Both the position numbers and the translations under genes were made by a program. Below, piece after piece: positions 10,704-19,378 of a stretch of 64,000 bases of DNA. The notes under the pieces were generated by a model. It did no database searches, was not told where the DNA came from, and worked only from the letters and a program-made list of their open reading frames with translations. How positions within the stretch are numbered: the stretch's first letter is position 1; every line of letters starts with the position of its first letter. The DNA is from Duganella aceris (lineage in GTDB: Bacteria > Pseudomonadota > Gammaproteobacteria > Burkholderiales > Burkholderiaceae_D). The DNA lies in contig NZ_JAADJT010000002.1 of the NCBI RefSeq assembly GCF_011090165.1, positions 434,001-498,000 of the forward strand, read 5' to 3'.

Positions 10704-11912
10704 CTAGCCGGGCCAGGCGCAGGTGCGGAAGCCGGCGAAGATGTCGTCGCGCTCCGGCATGTAGAAGTTGCGGAACTTGGCGGAGCCGAAGCGCGACGGC
10801 GTGGCGAACGACGCGCCGCGCAGCGTCTGATGGGTGTGGAACCACGGCTCCGAATATTCGCGGTAGCGGTCCGCCTCGAAACCGGGATACGGCTCGAACG
10901 GCGACGCCGTCCACTCCCACAGCTGCCCCCAGCGGAAGGCCGGGTGGCCCGACAGCGCCGCGTATTCCCACTCCGCCTCGGTGGGAAGCCTGCGATTGGC
11001 CCAGGCGCAGTAAGCCTGCGCTTCGTACAGGTTGACATGCCGCACCGGCTCGGCGCCGGCCAGCGTCGACAACCGGCCGAAGCGCATCGTGCGCCACTGG
11101 CTGCCGTCGCGCTGCCAATGGCGCGGCGCCGAGCGCTCCTGCCGCATCAGCCATTCCGCGCCAGCCTTGCTCCAGAACTGGCGGTTGTCGTAACCGCCAT
11201 CGGCGACGAAATCCGCATACTGCGCATTGCTGACCAAGGTGCTGTCGATGCGGAACGCGGCGACGCGGAATTGATGCGCGCGCCGTTCGTTGTCGAACAC
11301 GAAGCCGCCGCCTTCCAGCGCATCGCTGCCCAGATGCAGCGTGCCGCCGGGGAAGCCGATCTCCGACGGCGCGTACGACGATTGCTCCTCGCCGGCGGCC
11401 AGCACCGGCGCCGCCAGGCCGAGCGTCTGCAGGGTGTACAGCAAGGCCTCGCCGTGCATGTCCTCGTGCGCCAGCGCCAGCCGGTACGGGTACAGCGCCG
11501 CGTCGGTGTTCGGCTCGCGCGACAACTTGTCCAGCACGCGGTCCAGCACCTCGTGGCAGTAGGTCTTCAAGGCGCCGGGGCTGGGCAGGTCCAGCGTCCA
11601 GCGGCTGCGGTGCGGCACCAGCGCCGAATCGAACCAGTCGTCGCCCTTGCTCAGCAGGCAGTTGCCGACGCCGTCGGCCGGGTGGCTCGACGTCGCCTCG
11701 CGCAGGATGAACCATTCGGCGAACCAGGCGATATGGCCGAGCTCCCACAACGGTGGGTTGAGGATGCGCAGCTGCGGCACGCGCGCCGAAACGTCCATGC
11801 CGGCGGCGGCAAAGCAATCGAACAGCGACAGCGTATAATCCCGCGCATGCCGCAGGGCCTGGGCCATCTGCTGCGGCGTCGCATTTCTGAACGAGGATGG
11901 GCTGGAATTCAT
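10704..11912 (-). CDS. senA: Selenoneine synthase SenA (EgtB-like)
   Basis: A 402-residue protein of the EgtB fold: an N-terminal DinB-like domain and a C-terminal FGE-sulfatase domain (about residues 185-400, with LPTEAEWEYAA and GAEPVRHVNLYEAQAY). A three-His iron site is visible at H60 (WELGHIAWF), H149 and H153 (LALAHEDMH). Known for the family: SenA oxidatively joins hercynine to a selenosugar, the C-Se bond step of selenoneine synthesis. The call over ordinary EgtB rests on context. It is divergent from senB with only 42 bases between the starts, senB is followed by selD, and a separate, more typical EgtB lies at 18116-19360. Function here is inferred from homology and synteny. Confidence 0.88.
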   Translation of the reverse strand: MNSSPSSFRNATPQQMAQALRHARDYTLSLFDCFAAAGMDVSARVPQLRILNPPLWELGHIAWFAEWFILREATSSHPADGVGNCLLSKGDDWFDSALVPHRSRWTLDLPSPGALKTYCHEVLDRVLDKLSREPNTDAALYPYRLALAHEDMHGEALLYTLQTLGLAAPVLAAGEEQSSYAPSEIGFPGGTLHLGSDALEGGGFVFDNERRAHQFRVAAFRIDSTLVSNAQYADFVADGGYDNRQFWSKAGAEWLMRQERSAPRHWQRDGSQWRTMRFGRLSTLAGAEPVRHVNLYEAQAYCAWANRRLPTEAEWEYAALSGHPAFRWGQLWEWTASPFEPYPGFEADRYREYSEPWFHTHQTLRGASFATPSRFGSAKFRNFYMPERDDIFAGFRTCAWPG

Positions 11913-11954
11913 GAGCCCATTGTAGCGACCTAACGACTTTCAGGCAAAGTACCG

Positions 11955-12941
11955 GTGACAGCACAACACATCTGGATCGTCAGCCCGGCCTCCGCCCGCG
12001 CCAACAACGGCAATTGGCAAAGCGCCAGCCGCTGGGCAAGGTTCCTGCGCGCGCGCCACCGGGTGACGCTATCGCTGCAATGGCCGGCGGACAGCGCCGC
12101 GCCGCCGCCCGACCTGCTGATCGCGCTGCACGCGCGCCGCTCCGCGCCGTCGCTGGATGCGTGGGCCTGCGCCTGGCCGCAACGGCCGTCCATCCTGCTG
12201 CTGACCGGCACCGACCTGTATCGCGACATCCACACCGACCCGACGGCCCAGCGCGCGCTGCAACAGGCCAATGCGCTGGTGCTGCTGCAACCGGCCGGCT
12301 ACGCGTCGCTGCCGGCTCAGTTGCATGCCAAGACCAGCGTCATTTTCCAATCCGCGCCGGCGTTGAAACCGGCGCCGGAACGCGCGCGCCGCCACGCCGA
12401 TATCTGCATGATCGGCCATCTGCGCGGCGAAAAGGATCCGCTGACCTTCATGCGCGCCGCCGCGCTGGTGCGCGCGCCGGGCGCGCGTCTGATCCACATC
12501 GGCGGCGCGCTGGAGCCGGCGCTGGCCGAGGCGGCGCAAGCGACGGCCGCGTCCCAGCCGCGTTACCTCTGGCTGGGCGCCATGCCGCACGCCGCCACGC
12601 GGCAGCGCCTCAAGCGCAGCCACGCGATGGTGCTGACCTCGCACATGGAAGGCGGTGCCAACGTCATCATCGAAGCGGTGCGCGCCGGCGTGCCGGTGCT
12701 GGTCAGCGACATCAGCGGCAATCGCGGCATGCTGGGCGACGATTACCTGGGCTACTTCCCGGCCGGGGACGCGGCCGCGCTGGCGCGCCTGATCGATCGC
12801 GTGATCGACGATTCAAGCTACCGCGCCACGCTGCGCGCGCAGTGCGACGCCCGCGCGCCGCTGTTCGCGCCGCAGGCCGAGCAAGCGGCATTGCTGGAGT
12901 TGGTGGATAATCTGCTGCATCGAGCTGTACCTCAGTCTTAA
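11955..12941 (+). CDS. senB: Selenosugar synthase SenB (glycosyltransferase-like)
   Basis: A 328-residue cytoplasmic protein of the GT-B glycosyltransferase fold. It opens with IWIVSPASARANNGNWQSA and continues with LLLTGTDLYRDI, ICMIGHLRGEKDPLTFMRAA and, in the sugar-nucleotide domain, SHMEGGANVIIEAVRAGVPV. Known for the family: SenB makes a 1-seleno-sugar from a UDP-sugar and selenophosphate, the selenium donor for SenA. The start is a GTG. It is divergent from senA, and selD begins 15 bases after its stop, so senB-selD form an operon. A TATAAT at 11834-11839, inside the 5' part of senA, is a possible promoter element. Confidence 0.88.
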   Translation: MTAQHIWIVSPASARANNGNWQSASRWARFLRARHRVTLSLQWPADSAAPPPDLLIALHARRSAPSLDAWACAWPQRPSILLLTGTDLYRDIHTDPTAQRALQQANALVLLQPAGYASLPAQLHAKTSVIFQSAPALKPAPERARRHADICMIGHLRGEKDPLTFMRAAALVRAPGARLIHIGGALEPALAEAAQATAASQPRYLWLGAMPHAATRQRLKRSHAMVLTSHMEGGANVIIEAVRAGVPVLVSDISGNRGMLGDDYLGYFPAGDAAALARLIDRVIDDSSYRATLRAQCDARAPLFAPQAEQAALLELVDNLLHRAVPQS

Positions 12942-12956
12942 ACCAAGGAATACAAC

Positions 12957-14003
12957 ATGAGCAATGATGCAATCAAACTGACCTCCTTCTCGCACGGCGG
13001 CGGCTGCGGCTGCAAGATCGCGCCCGGCGTGCTGGCCGAGATCCTGAAGAACTCCAGCGGCTTCCCGGTGCCGAAGGAGCTGATGGTCGGCATCGAGACC
13101 GCCGACGACGCCGCCGTCTACAAGCTCAATGACGAGCAGGCGCTGATCGCCACCACCGATTTCTTCATGCCCATCGTGGACGACCCGTTCGACTTCGGCC
13201 GCATCGCCGCCACCAACGCCATCTCCGACGTCTACGCCATGGGCGGCACGCCGATCATGGCGCTGGCCCTGGTCGGCATGCCGATCAACAAGCTGCCGCT
13301 GGAGACCATCGGCCAGATCATCAAGGGCGGCGAATCGATCTGCGCCGAAGCGGGCATCCCGATCGCCGGCGGCCACACCATCGACTCGGTCGAACCGATC
13401 TACGGCCTGGTGGTATTGGGCCTGGTGCATCCGTCCAAGGTCAAGCGCAACGCCGACGCCAAGGCCGGCGACGTGCTGGTGCTGGGCAAGCCGCTGGGCG
13501 TGGGCGTGCTGTCGGCCGCGCTGAAGAAGGACAAACTGGACGCCGACGGCTACAAAGCCATGATCGCCAACACCACCAAGCTGAATAAGCCGGGCAAGGC
13601 GCTGTCGGAAATGGCTGGCGTGCACGCGCTGACCGACGTCACCGGCTTCGGCCTGCTGGGCCACCTGCTGGAACTGGCGCGCGGCGCCAAGCTGGAAGCG
13701 CAACTCGAGATGGCCAAGATCCCGCTGCTGCCGGGCGTCGAGCAGCTGGCGCACGACGGCTACTTCACCGGCGCCTCGGGCCGCAACTGGGACGCCTACG
13801 GCAAGGACGTTCAGCTGGGCGAAGGCGTCTCGCAGGCGCAGCACATGCTGCTGACCGACCCGCAAACCTCGGGCGGCTTGCTGGTCTCGTGCGATGAGGG
13901 CAGCGTCGAGGAAGTGCTGGCCCTGTTCCACCGCGAAGGCTTCGGCGAAGCCGCCGTCATCGGCCGCATGGCCGAAGGCGCGGCGCGGGTCGTCGTCGCC
14001 TAG
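12957..14003 (+). CDS. selD: Selenide, water dikinase (selenophosphate synthetase, SenC)
   Basis: A 348-residue cytoplasmic enzyme that makes selenophosphate from selenide and ATP. The N-terminal loop HGGGCGCK has the catalytic Cys at position 17 and Lys at 20, matching the active residues of E. coli SelD; it uses Cys, not selenocysteine. Metal-binding Asp residues lie in DDAAVY and TTDFFMPIVDD, followed by ISDVYAMGG and DVTGFGLLGH. Length is normal. Directly behind senB it is the SenC of the selenoneine cluster, though it could also supply selenophosphate for other uses. AAGGAAT precedes the ATG. Its stop is 5 bases from the convergent HD-domain gene. Confidence 0.93.
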   Translation: MSNDAIKLTSFSHGGGCGCKIAPGVLAEILKNSSGFPVPKELMVGIETADDAAVYKLNDEQALIATTDFFMPIVDDPFDFGRIAATNAISDVYAMGGTPIMALALVGMPINKLPLETIGQIIKGGESICAEAGIPIAGGHTIDSVEPIYGLVVLGLVHPSKVKRNADAKAGDVLVLGKPLGVGVLSAALKKDKLDADGYKAMIANTTKLNKPGKALSEMAGVHALTDVTGFGLLGHLLELARGAKLEAQLEMAKIPLLPGVEQLAHDGYFTGASGRNWDAYGKDVQLGEGVSQAQHMLLTDPQTSGGLLVSCDEGSVEEVLALFHREGFGEAAVIGRMAEGAARVVVA

Positions 14004-14008
14004 TCGGC

Positions 14009-14446
14009 TTAGACGCCGGCGACGGCCTGCTTCAGCAGGATTTCGCGCACCAGTTTGTATTCCTCCACCCGCGCGTAATCGCGCTCGGAGGGATGGGGGA
14101 TGCGCGTCAGGTCCATGTTCTCGGCGTTGTCGGCCAGCTTGACCCGGCGCGCGATCGGATCGGCGGCCGCACGCTGCGCCGCATCGAGGCGCGATTCGCC
14201 GGGACGCTTGGTCAACGCCTCGACCGCCGCGACCACCTGCGGCGCGAATCCCTCGGCCTCAAGCTGCGGCAGCGACACCCCGGTGTCCTCCACCACATCA
14301 TGCAGCACCGCCGCCATGCGCTCGTGGTCCGAGGCGACACGCAGCATCACCCGCAACGGATGCAGGATATACGGCTGCCCGGCCTTGTCCACCTGCCCGG
14401 CGTGCGCTTCCGCGGCGATGGCAATCGCCCGTTCCAATGTCGCCAT
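14009..14446 (-). CDS. Small HD-domain hydrolase (SpoT/MESH1-like)
   Basis: A 145-residue single-domain HD phosphohydrolase. Motifs follow the RelA/SpoT hydrolase order: AAEAHAGQVDKAGQPYILHP near the start, VLHDVVEDTGVS with the HD pair, then VKLADNAENMDL. This is the pattern of small alarmone hydrolases that cleave (p)ppGpp or related nucleotides. No synthetase, TGS or ACT domain is present. The start at 14446 has AAGGA about 8 bases before it. It begins 2 bases after the stop of the NTF2-like gene, so the two are co-transcribed. The substrate is inferred from the family only. Confidence 0.8.
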   Translation of the reverse strand: MATLERAIAIAAEAHAGQVDKAGQPYILHPLRVMLRVASDHERMAAVLHDVVEDTGVSLPQLEAEGFAPQVVAAVEALTKRPGESRLDAAQRAAADPIARRVKLADNAENMDLTRIPHPSERDYARVEEYKLVREILLKQAVAGV

Positions 14447-14448
14447 GA

Positions 14449-14967
14449 TCAGGATCCTTTTTTCTCGGTGAAGTGCGTCGACCAGGTGACGCTGTAGATC
14501 TTCCATCGGCCGTCTCGCTTGACCATCTGCCAGGTCTCGACACCGTAGTTCTCCACCGCCCCGTCGAACATGAATTCGTAGTCGAACATCACCCAAGCCA
14601 GGTCGGCGTCCTGGGTGATTTTAATGTTATAAAATTTTTCCTCGACCGGCTTCTTTTCCCGTTTAACGAACTGCACGAATTCGTTGTAGCCGCCGGCGCG
14701 CACGCCGTCGAAATTCGGATCGGTTTCCTTGCGCATGGTGGCGACCTGCTGGTCCGAGGCCGGCGACGTCCACAGAATGTTCGAATTCAGCATCAGCGAC
14801 GATAGCTTCAACACTTCCTTGGTCTTCAGCGCGCTCTGGAAGTCCTGCGTCACCTGCTTGATCGCGGCGATGTCGGCCGGCGTGCTGACCGCCTTGGGCG
14901 GTTCGGCGAAAGCGGAGGTGGCCGCCATCCACAACACCAACAAGACCGCGCGCATCGAATATGTCAT
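14449..14967 (-). CDS. Secreted NTF2-like (DUF4440/SnoaL fold) protein
   Basis: A 172-residue protein with a signal peptide (about 22 residues, ending TSAFA) and then one NTF2-like domain. It starts with ADIAAIKQVTQDFQSALKTK and ends in YGVETWQMVKRDGRWKIYSVTW, the usual last strands of this fold. Such domains bind small ligands or are isomerase-like; many secreted members have no known function. The start at 14967 is chosen over 14955 because GGGGTTGG lies just before it. It is the first gene of a two-gene unit with the HD hydrolase and is divergent from the leuA leader region. Confidence 0.65.
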   Translation of the reverse strand: MTYSMRAVLLVLWMAATSAFAEPPKAVSTPADIAAIKQVTQDFQSALKTKEVLKLSSLMLNSNILWTSPASDQQVATMRKETDPNFDGVRAGGYNEFVQFVKREKKPVEEKFYNIKITQDADLAWVMFDYEFMFDGAVENYGVETWQMVKRDGRWKIYSVTWSTHFTEKKGS

Positions 14968-15076
14968 TCCAACCCCTATCAATAAAGTAATGTCAATTGT
15001 ATACTTAATACTATGAAGCGATGCTGCGCTGGTGACTTCGATTGCAACGTGACCAAATAAATCAGCCAACATTCGC

Positions 15077-15106
15077 TTGACAGCCCCCGCGCCGATCTCG
15101 TACATT
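15077..15106 (+). promoter_or_regulatory. Promoter of the leuA leader transcript
   Basis: TTGACA (15077-15082) and TACATT (15101-15106) are separated by 18 bases on the plus strand. The predicted transcription start falls close to the ATG at 15114, so the first leader ORF would be leaderless or nearly so. Confidence 0.6.
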
Positions 15107-15113
15107 AAAGCCC

Positions 15114-15200
15114 ATGACCTCGCATCTGCACCTATCCGCTTTCCTGCTGCCACTGCCAAGCGCCCTATCGCTGGCAGCGCGCCTACTAGCACGCGCTTAA
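15114..15200 (+). CDS. Putative leucine-rich leader peptide 1 (28 aa)
   Basis: A 28-codon ORF in the leuA leader with nine Leu codons, four of them CTA. CTA is scarce in the surrounding genes, where Leu is nearly always CTG. Such enrichment is expected in a leader peptide that senses leucine supply. It has only a weak AAAG before the ATG, and the predicted transcription start lies at or next to the ATG. It may therefore be translated as a leaderless message or not at all. Confidence 0.4.
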   Translation: MTSHLHLSAFLLPLPSALSLAARLLARA

Positions 15201-15283
15201 TTTACGTTTCGTCGCGTCTCAGTCGTACCCGGTGCCGGCCACAAGCCGCACCCGCCATCAAAATCCCAGGAAAGTTTGCACCG

Positions 15284-15337
15284 ATGCTCCCAGCTTTGTC
15301 GCTACTGCTAAAACTACCGATCGGTTGCCGAGCCTAG
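15284..15337 (+). CDS. Putative leucine-rich leader peptide 2 (17 aa)
   Basis: A 17-codon ORF ([17 protein letters not shown]) with six Leu codons, three of them CTA. A good Shine-Dalgarno (AGGAAAG) lies about 8 bases before the ATG. It ends 94 bases before leuA. The Leu content, rare codons and binding site make it the better of the two leader-peptide candidates for control of leuA. Confidence 0.45.
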   Translation: MLPALSLLLKLPIGCRA

Positions 15338-15431
15338 TAACCCGTGGCCGCACGGCAGCCCCTCGCCACACAGCAAGCGCCCGCAGTCGCGCATCCAGCA
15401 CTTCCAAATTTTAAAGACCCAGGAGCACCCC

Positions 15432-17132
15432 ATGATGTTGCAGAACCCAGCAGCGAAGTATCGCGCCTTCCCACCCGTCCAATTGTCCGATCGCCAGTGG
15501 CCGAACAACGTCATCTCCAAACCGCCGATCTGGATGAGCACCGATCTGCGCGACGGCAACCAGGCCCTGATCGAACCTATGAGCGCGGAGAAGAAACTGC
15601 GCTTCTTCGAACTGCTGGTGAAGATCGGCCTGAAGGAAATCGAAGTGGGCTTCCCTTCGGCCTCGCAGACCGACTTCGACTTCGTGCGCAAGCTGGTCGA
15701 CGAGAACCGCATCCCGGACGACGTCACCATCATCGTGCTGACCCAGTCGCGCGATGAACTGATCCGCCGCACCGTCGAATCGGCGGCCGGCGCCAAGCGC
15801 GCCATCGTCCACCTGTATAACTCGGTGGCGCCGGTGTTCCGCAAGGTCGTCTTCGGCATGTCGCGCGAAGAGATCACCAACATCGCCACCACCGGCACCA
15901 GGCTGGTGAAGGAATTGATCAAGCAGCACCCGCAGACCGAATGGGGCTTCGAGTACACGCCGGAGTCGTTCTCCACCACCGAACTCGATTTCTCCAAGCA
16001 TATCTGCGACGCCGTCACCGCGATCTGGGAACCGACCCCGAACAACAAGATGATCATCAACCTGCCGTCGACGGTGGAGTGCAGCACCCCCAACGTCTAC
16101 GCCGACCAGATCGAATGGATGTCGCGCAAGCTGGCGCGCCGCGATTCGCTGATCATCAGCGTCCACCCGCACAACGACCGCGGTACCGCCGTCGCCTCCG
16201 CCGAGATGGCGGTGATGGCCGGCGCCGACCGCGTCGAGGGCTGCCTGTTCGGCAACGGCGAACGCACCGGCAACGTCGACCTGGTGACCTTGGCGCTGAA
16301 CCTGTACACGCAAGGCGTGCACCCGGGCCTGGACTTCTCCGACATCGACGAAGTGCGCAAGTGCGTCGAAGAGTGCAACCAGCTGCCGGTGCACCCGCGC
16401 CACCCGTACGTGGGCGACCTGGTGTTCACCGCCTTCTCCGGCTCGCATCAGGACGCGATCAAGAAGGGCTTCGCCCAGCAGAAGGAAGGCGCGATCTGGG
16501 AGATCCCTTACCTGCCGATCGACCCGCAGGACCTGGGCCGCAGCTACGACGCCGTCATCCGCGTCAACAGCCAGTCCGGCAAGGGCGGCATGGCCTACCT
16601 GCTGGAGCAGGACTACGGCCTGGTGCTGCCGCGCCGTCTGCAGATCGAATTCAGCCGCGCGGTGCAGGCGGTGGCCGACGCCACCGGCCTGGAGATCACC
16701 TCCGAAGGCATCCACGAGATCTTCAGCAAGGAGTACTTCGAGCAGACCGCCCCTTACGCCTACAACGCGCACAAGATGGTGGAAGACACCAGCAGCGACG
16801 AGCCGGTGCAGATCGACATCGCGCTGCACCACCGCGGCGCGCCGATGGCGCTGCAGGGCGGCGGCAACGGCCCGATCGACGCCTTCGTCGACGCGCTGGG
16901 CCTCGACATCAAGCTGATGGATTATCATGAGCACTCGATCGGCTCCGGCGCCAACGCCAAGGCGGCCTGCTACGTCGAACTGCGCCTGGCCAACGGCCCG
17001 ACGCTGTTCGGCGCCGGCATCGACAGCAACATCGTCACCGCTTCGTTCAAGGCCGTGCTGAGCGCCGTCAACCGCCAGCTGAAGCAGCAGGAAACCGCCG
17101 CCGCGCCAGTCGGCGCCGACGCGACCGTATAA
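15432..17132 (+). CDS. leuA: 2-isopropylmalate synthase
   Basis: A 566-residue enzyme for the first committed step of leucine synthesis: 2-oxoisovalerate plus acetyl-CoA to 2-isopropylmalate. It is the long LeuA form that starts with a lead-in ending in [16 protein letters not shown]. The TIM-barrel catalytic domain follows with [15 protein letters not shown], and the metal-site [11 protein letters not shown] with two conserved His. [12 protein letters not shown] comes next. The C-terminal LeuA dimer/allosteric domain (about residues 430-550) gives leucine feedback. AGGAG lies 6 bases before the first ATG. It stands alone, without leuB/C/D, after a long leader that may sense leucine through translation. 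Confidence 0.95.
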   Translation: MMLQNPAAKYRAFPPVQLSDRQWPNNVISKPPIWMSTDLRDGNQALIEPMSAEKKLRFFELLVKIGLKEIEVGFPSASQTDFDFVRKLVDENRIPDDVTIIVLTQSRDELIRRTVESAAGAKRAIVHLYNSVAPVFRKVVFGMSREEITNIATTGTRLVKELIKQHPQTEWGFEYTPESFSTTELDFSKHICDAVTAIWEPTPNNKMIINLPSTVECSTPNVYADQIEWMSRKLARRDSLIISVHPHNDRGTAVASAEMAVMAGADRVEGCLFGNGERTGNVDLVTLALNLYTQGVHPGLDFSDIDEVRKCVEECNQLPVHPRHPYVGDLVFTAFSGSHQDAIKKGFAQQKEGAIWEIPYLPIDPQDLGRSYDAVIRVNSQSGKGGMAYLLEQDYGLVLPRRLQIEFSRAVQAVADATGLEITSEGIHEIFSKEYFEQTAPYAYNAHKMVEDTSSDEPVQIDIALHHRGAPMALQGGGNGPIDAFVDALGLDIKLMDYHEHSIGSGANAKAACYVELRLANGPTLFGAGIDSNIVTASFKAVLSAVNRQLKQQETAAAPVGADATV

Positions 17133-17169
17133 GTTCCGCCCCGGCCAGCCGCCGCCAAGCCGGATTTTG

Positions 17170-17194
17170 CAGGGCGCCCCACGAGGGCGCCCTG
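17170..17194. terminator. GC-rich hairpin after leuA
   Basis: Arms CAGGGCGCCC and GGGCGCCCTG pair perfectly around a 5-base loop, 38 bases after the leuA stop. There is no T-run on either side, so it may be a weak or Rho-assisted terminator or an RNA-stabilising hairpin between leuA and the next gene. Confidence 0.5.
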
Positions 17195-17217
17195 TCACCA
17201 TCCACTCGATAAAAATC

Positions 17218-18021
17218 ATGACCCATTTCGCACTCTCCGCAGCCTTCGCCACCTCCCTGCTGCTGGCCGCCGCCGGCGCCCACGCCGCGCCGCCGGCCGG
17301 CCAGGACGCCTTCGCCATCGGCCAGGTCAAGGTCGACGTCGGCGGCCGCAAGCTCAATATGTACTGCGCCGGCAAAGGTTCGCCGACGGTGGTGTTCGAA
17401 GCGGACGGCGGCCGCGCCGGCTGGGATTGGTCGGCGGTGATGCCGGAGGTGGCCAAGCGCACCCGCGCCTGCGTCTACGACCGCGCCGGCTACGGCTTCA
17501 GCGACCCGGCCATCCGCGCCTCGACCGCCGGCAACGCCAGCCGCGACCTGAGCTTCCTGTTGAAGAACGCGCGCATGATGGAGGGCCCGTACGTGATGGT
17601 GGGCGCCGGCTACGGCGCGATGATCGCGCAGCAGTTCGCGCTGCGCTCGCGCGGCGCCGTCACCGGCCTGGTGCTGGTGGAGGCGATGCACGAAGACGCG
17701 CTGCCGGGCGACCGCGCCGCCAGCCTGGAAGCGGCCGCCGCGTGCATCGACAGCGCCGGCCAGGGCGCGGCTTGCGCCTACCCGAACACCGCCATCAATG
17801 GCGAGATCGGCCCGGCGCTGGCGGCGGCGCAGGCGGCGCAAGTGGCCAAGCCGGCCTACTGGCGCGCCCGCGCCTCCGAACTGGACAACCTGGCCGCCAG
17901 CGCCAACCAGATGCGCACCGCGCGCAAGCCGTTCGGCGACATGCCGGTGGTCGAAGTGGCGCACGGCGAACCGTCCGCCATCATCGCCGCCGTGATGCAG
18001 GTGCTGGACAAGCAAAAATAA
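17218..18021 (+). CDS. Secreted alpha/beta-hydrolase fold protein lacking the nucleophile Ser
   Basis: A 267-residue protein with a signal peptide (to about AGAHA, residue 21) and an alpha/beta-hydrolase fold. It shows SPTVVFEADGGRAGWDWSAV, the strand-turn TRACVYDRAGYGFSD, and a nucleophile elbow at residues 129-133. The elbow reads GAGYG where active members have GHSYG or similar, so the catalytic Ser is replaced by Gly131 and the preceding His by Ala. The usual C-terminal His region is also reduced (VEVAHGEPS). It is probably not a classical hydrolase and may bind a ligand. The ATG at 17218 is chosen to give the signal peptide. Its stop codon lies inside the perfect inverted repeat P2. Confidence 0.75.
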   Translation: MTHFALSAAFATSLLLAAAGAHAAPPAGQDAFAIGQVKVDVGGRKLNMYCAGKGSPTVVFEADGGRAGWDWSAVMPEVAKRTRACVYDRAGYGFSDPAIRASTAGNASRDLSFLLKNARMMEGPYVMVGAGYGAMIAQQFALRSRGAVTGLVLVEAMHEDALPGDRAASLEAAAACIDSAGQGAACAYPNTAINGEIGPALAAAQAAQVAKPAYWRARASELDNLAASANQMRTARKPFGDMPVVEVAHGEPSAIIAAVMQVLDKQK

Positions 18022-18115
18022 AACCGGGGTCAAGTCTGACATTCGTACACGGGCTCTACCGTAGCGGCCGCTACGGTAGAGCCCGTGTACGAATGTCAGA
18101 CTTGACCCCGGTTTT
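18020..18115. repeat. Perfect 96-bp palindrome P2 between convergent genes
   Basis: A perfect inverted repeat with its centre between 18067 and 18068 in GTAGCGGCCGCTAC; every base from 18020 to 18115 is paired. The outer end reads CCGGGGTCAAGTCTGACATT. It includes the last two bases of the hydrolase stop codon and ends at the base before the stop codon of convergent egtB. It belongs to one family with P1 (7648-7712) and P3 (28507-28596). A bidirectional terminator role fits its place. Confidence 0.88.
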
Positions 18116-19360
18116 TCAGCGGCGCGCGAGGCGGATGCCGGTGAACTGCCAGCGTGCGCCGGCGGGGAAGAAGTTGCGGTAGCTGGCGCGCGCGTGGCCG
18201 TCCGGCGTGGCGCACGACGAACCGCGCAGCACGTACTGGTTCAACATGAACTTGCCGTTGTACTCGCCCAGCGCGCCGGGCGCCACGCTGAAGCCGGGAT
18301 ACGGCGCATAGCTGCTGCTGGTCCACTGCCAGCAATGGCCGAACATCTGCTGCAAGCCCGATGCGTCGGCGCCGGCCGGATGCAGCGCGCCGGTCTCGAT
18401 CGAAGCTTGCGCGGCGGCCAACTCCCATTCCGCCTCGGTCGGCAAACGGGCGCCGGCCCAATTGGCGTAGGCGTCCGCTTCGAACAGCGACAGATGCGTC
18501 ACCGGCCGCTGCGGATCCAGCGGCTGCGCGCCGTGCAGCGTGAATTCGTTCCACTGCCCGTCGCCGTCCTGCTGCCAGTAGATCGGACCATTCAGATTCT
18601 GGTTGCGCACCCAGTCCCATCCCTCGGCCAGCCACAGCGCGGCGTTGAAGTAGCCGCCGGCGGCGATGAAGGCCAGGTATTCGCCGTTGGTCACCAGTCG
18701 CGACGCCAGTTCGAACGGCGCCACATACTGCTTGTGGCGCGGCAGCTCGTTGTCGAAGCAGAAGCCGTCGCCGTCATGGCCGATGTCGGTCAGGCCGCCG
18801 TCGAACGCCAGCCACGCCATCGGCGCGGCGTCCGCCGCCCGCGGCAGCGGCGTGTCCACATACTCCGGCAGCAGTGCGCTTTGCGCCAGCAGATGCTTGA
18901 CGTCGGTGAGCATCAGCTCCTGGTGCTGCTGCTCGTGCTGCAGGCCGAGCGAAATCAGCTCCGCCAGCTGCGCGCTCTGCTCCGCCGCCAGCTCGCCGGT
19001 CAACAGCCGCGCGATGCGGGCGTCGACGTCGGCGCGATAGGCGCGCACCTGCGACATCGCGGGCCGCGTCAACAGCCCGCGCTGCGCGCGCGGATGCTTG
19101 TCGCCGATGCCGTTGTAATAGGAATTGAACAGCACCCGGAACGCCGGATGAAACGGCGCGAACGACGCCTCCATTCGCTCCAGGATGAAGGTCTCGAAGA
19201 ACCAGGTCGTATGGGCCAGATGCCATTTGATCGGACTCGCGTCCGGCATCGACTGCGCGCCGCAATCCTCGTCGGTGAGCGGCTCGGCGATCGCCAGCGA
19301 ACGGCTTCGGACCGCGTCGTAGCGGGCTTTGAGTTGCTGCTGCGGCAGGCGCATGTCCAT
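18116..19360 (-). CDS. egtB: Ergothioneine synthase EgtB
   Basis: A 414-residue non-heme iron sulfoxide synthase. It joins hercynine to a thiol (gamma-glutamylcysteine or cysteine) with O2 on the way to ergothioneine. The DinB-like domain carries the three-His iron site: H50 in WHLAHTTWFFE, and H142 and H146 in QHEQQHQELML. The FGE-sulfatase domain follows, with LPTEAEWELAAAQ and a C-terminal YVLRGSSCATP and YRNFFP. Length is normal. It lies 18 bases behind egtD on the same strand, so egtD-egtB form an operon. It is clearly a different type from SenA at 10704-11912, which it resembles only in layout. Confidence 0.9.
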   Translation of the reverse strand: MDMRLPQQQLKARYDAVRSRSLAIAEPLTDEDCGAQSMPDASPIKWHLAHTTWFFETFILERMEASFAPFHPAFRVLFNSYYNGIGDKHPRAQRGLLTRPAMSQVRAYRADVDARIARLLTGELAAEQSAQLAELISLGLQHEQQHQELMLTDVKHLLAQSALLPEYVDTPLPRAADAAPMAWLAFDGGLTDIGHDGDGFCFDNELPRHKQYVAPFELASRLVTNGEYLAFIAAGGYFNAALWLAEGWDWVRNQNLNGPIYWQQDGDGQWNEFTLHGAQPLDPQRPVTHLSLFEADAYANWAGARLPTEAEWELAAAQASIETGALHPAGADASGLQQMFGHCWQWTSSSYAPYPGFSVAPGALGEYNGKFMLNQYVLRGSSCATPDGHARASYRNFFPAGARWQFTGIRLARR

Positions 19361-19378
19361 AAGCTTGATCTTCCCGGC

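Larger units (their letters stand above)
15107..15431 (+). promoter_or_regulatory. Long leuA 5' leader, candidate leucine attenuator
   Basis: About 325 bases lie between the promoter and leuA with no large gene. They hold two short leucine-rich ORFs (15114-15200 and 15284-15337). A possible hairpin lies in the first, where CTGCCAAGCG pairs with CGCTGGCAG across CCCTAT. I do not see a clear terminator with a T-run before leuA, so the mechanism is open. Confidence 0.45.

Noticed and set aside
11834..11839. A perfect TATAAT on the plus strand inside senA, 116 bases before senB
   Set aside because: No convincing -35 box stands upstream, and the bases are explained by senA codons. Mentioned under senB but not listed as a promoter.
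15411..17462. A 683-codon minus-strand frame opposite leuA
   Set aside because: LeuA is unmistakable on the plus strand; the antisense frame has no recognisable features.
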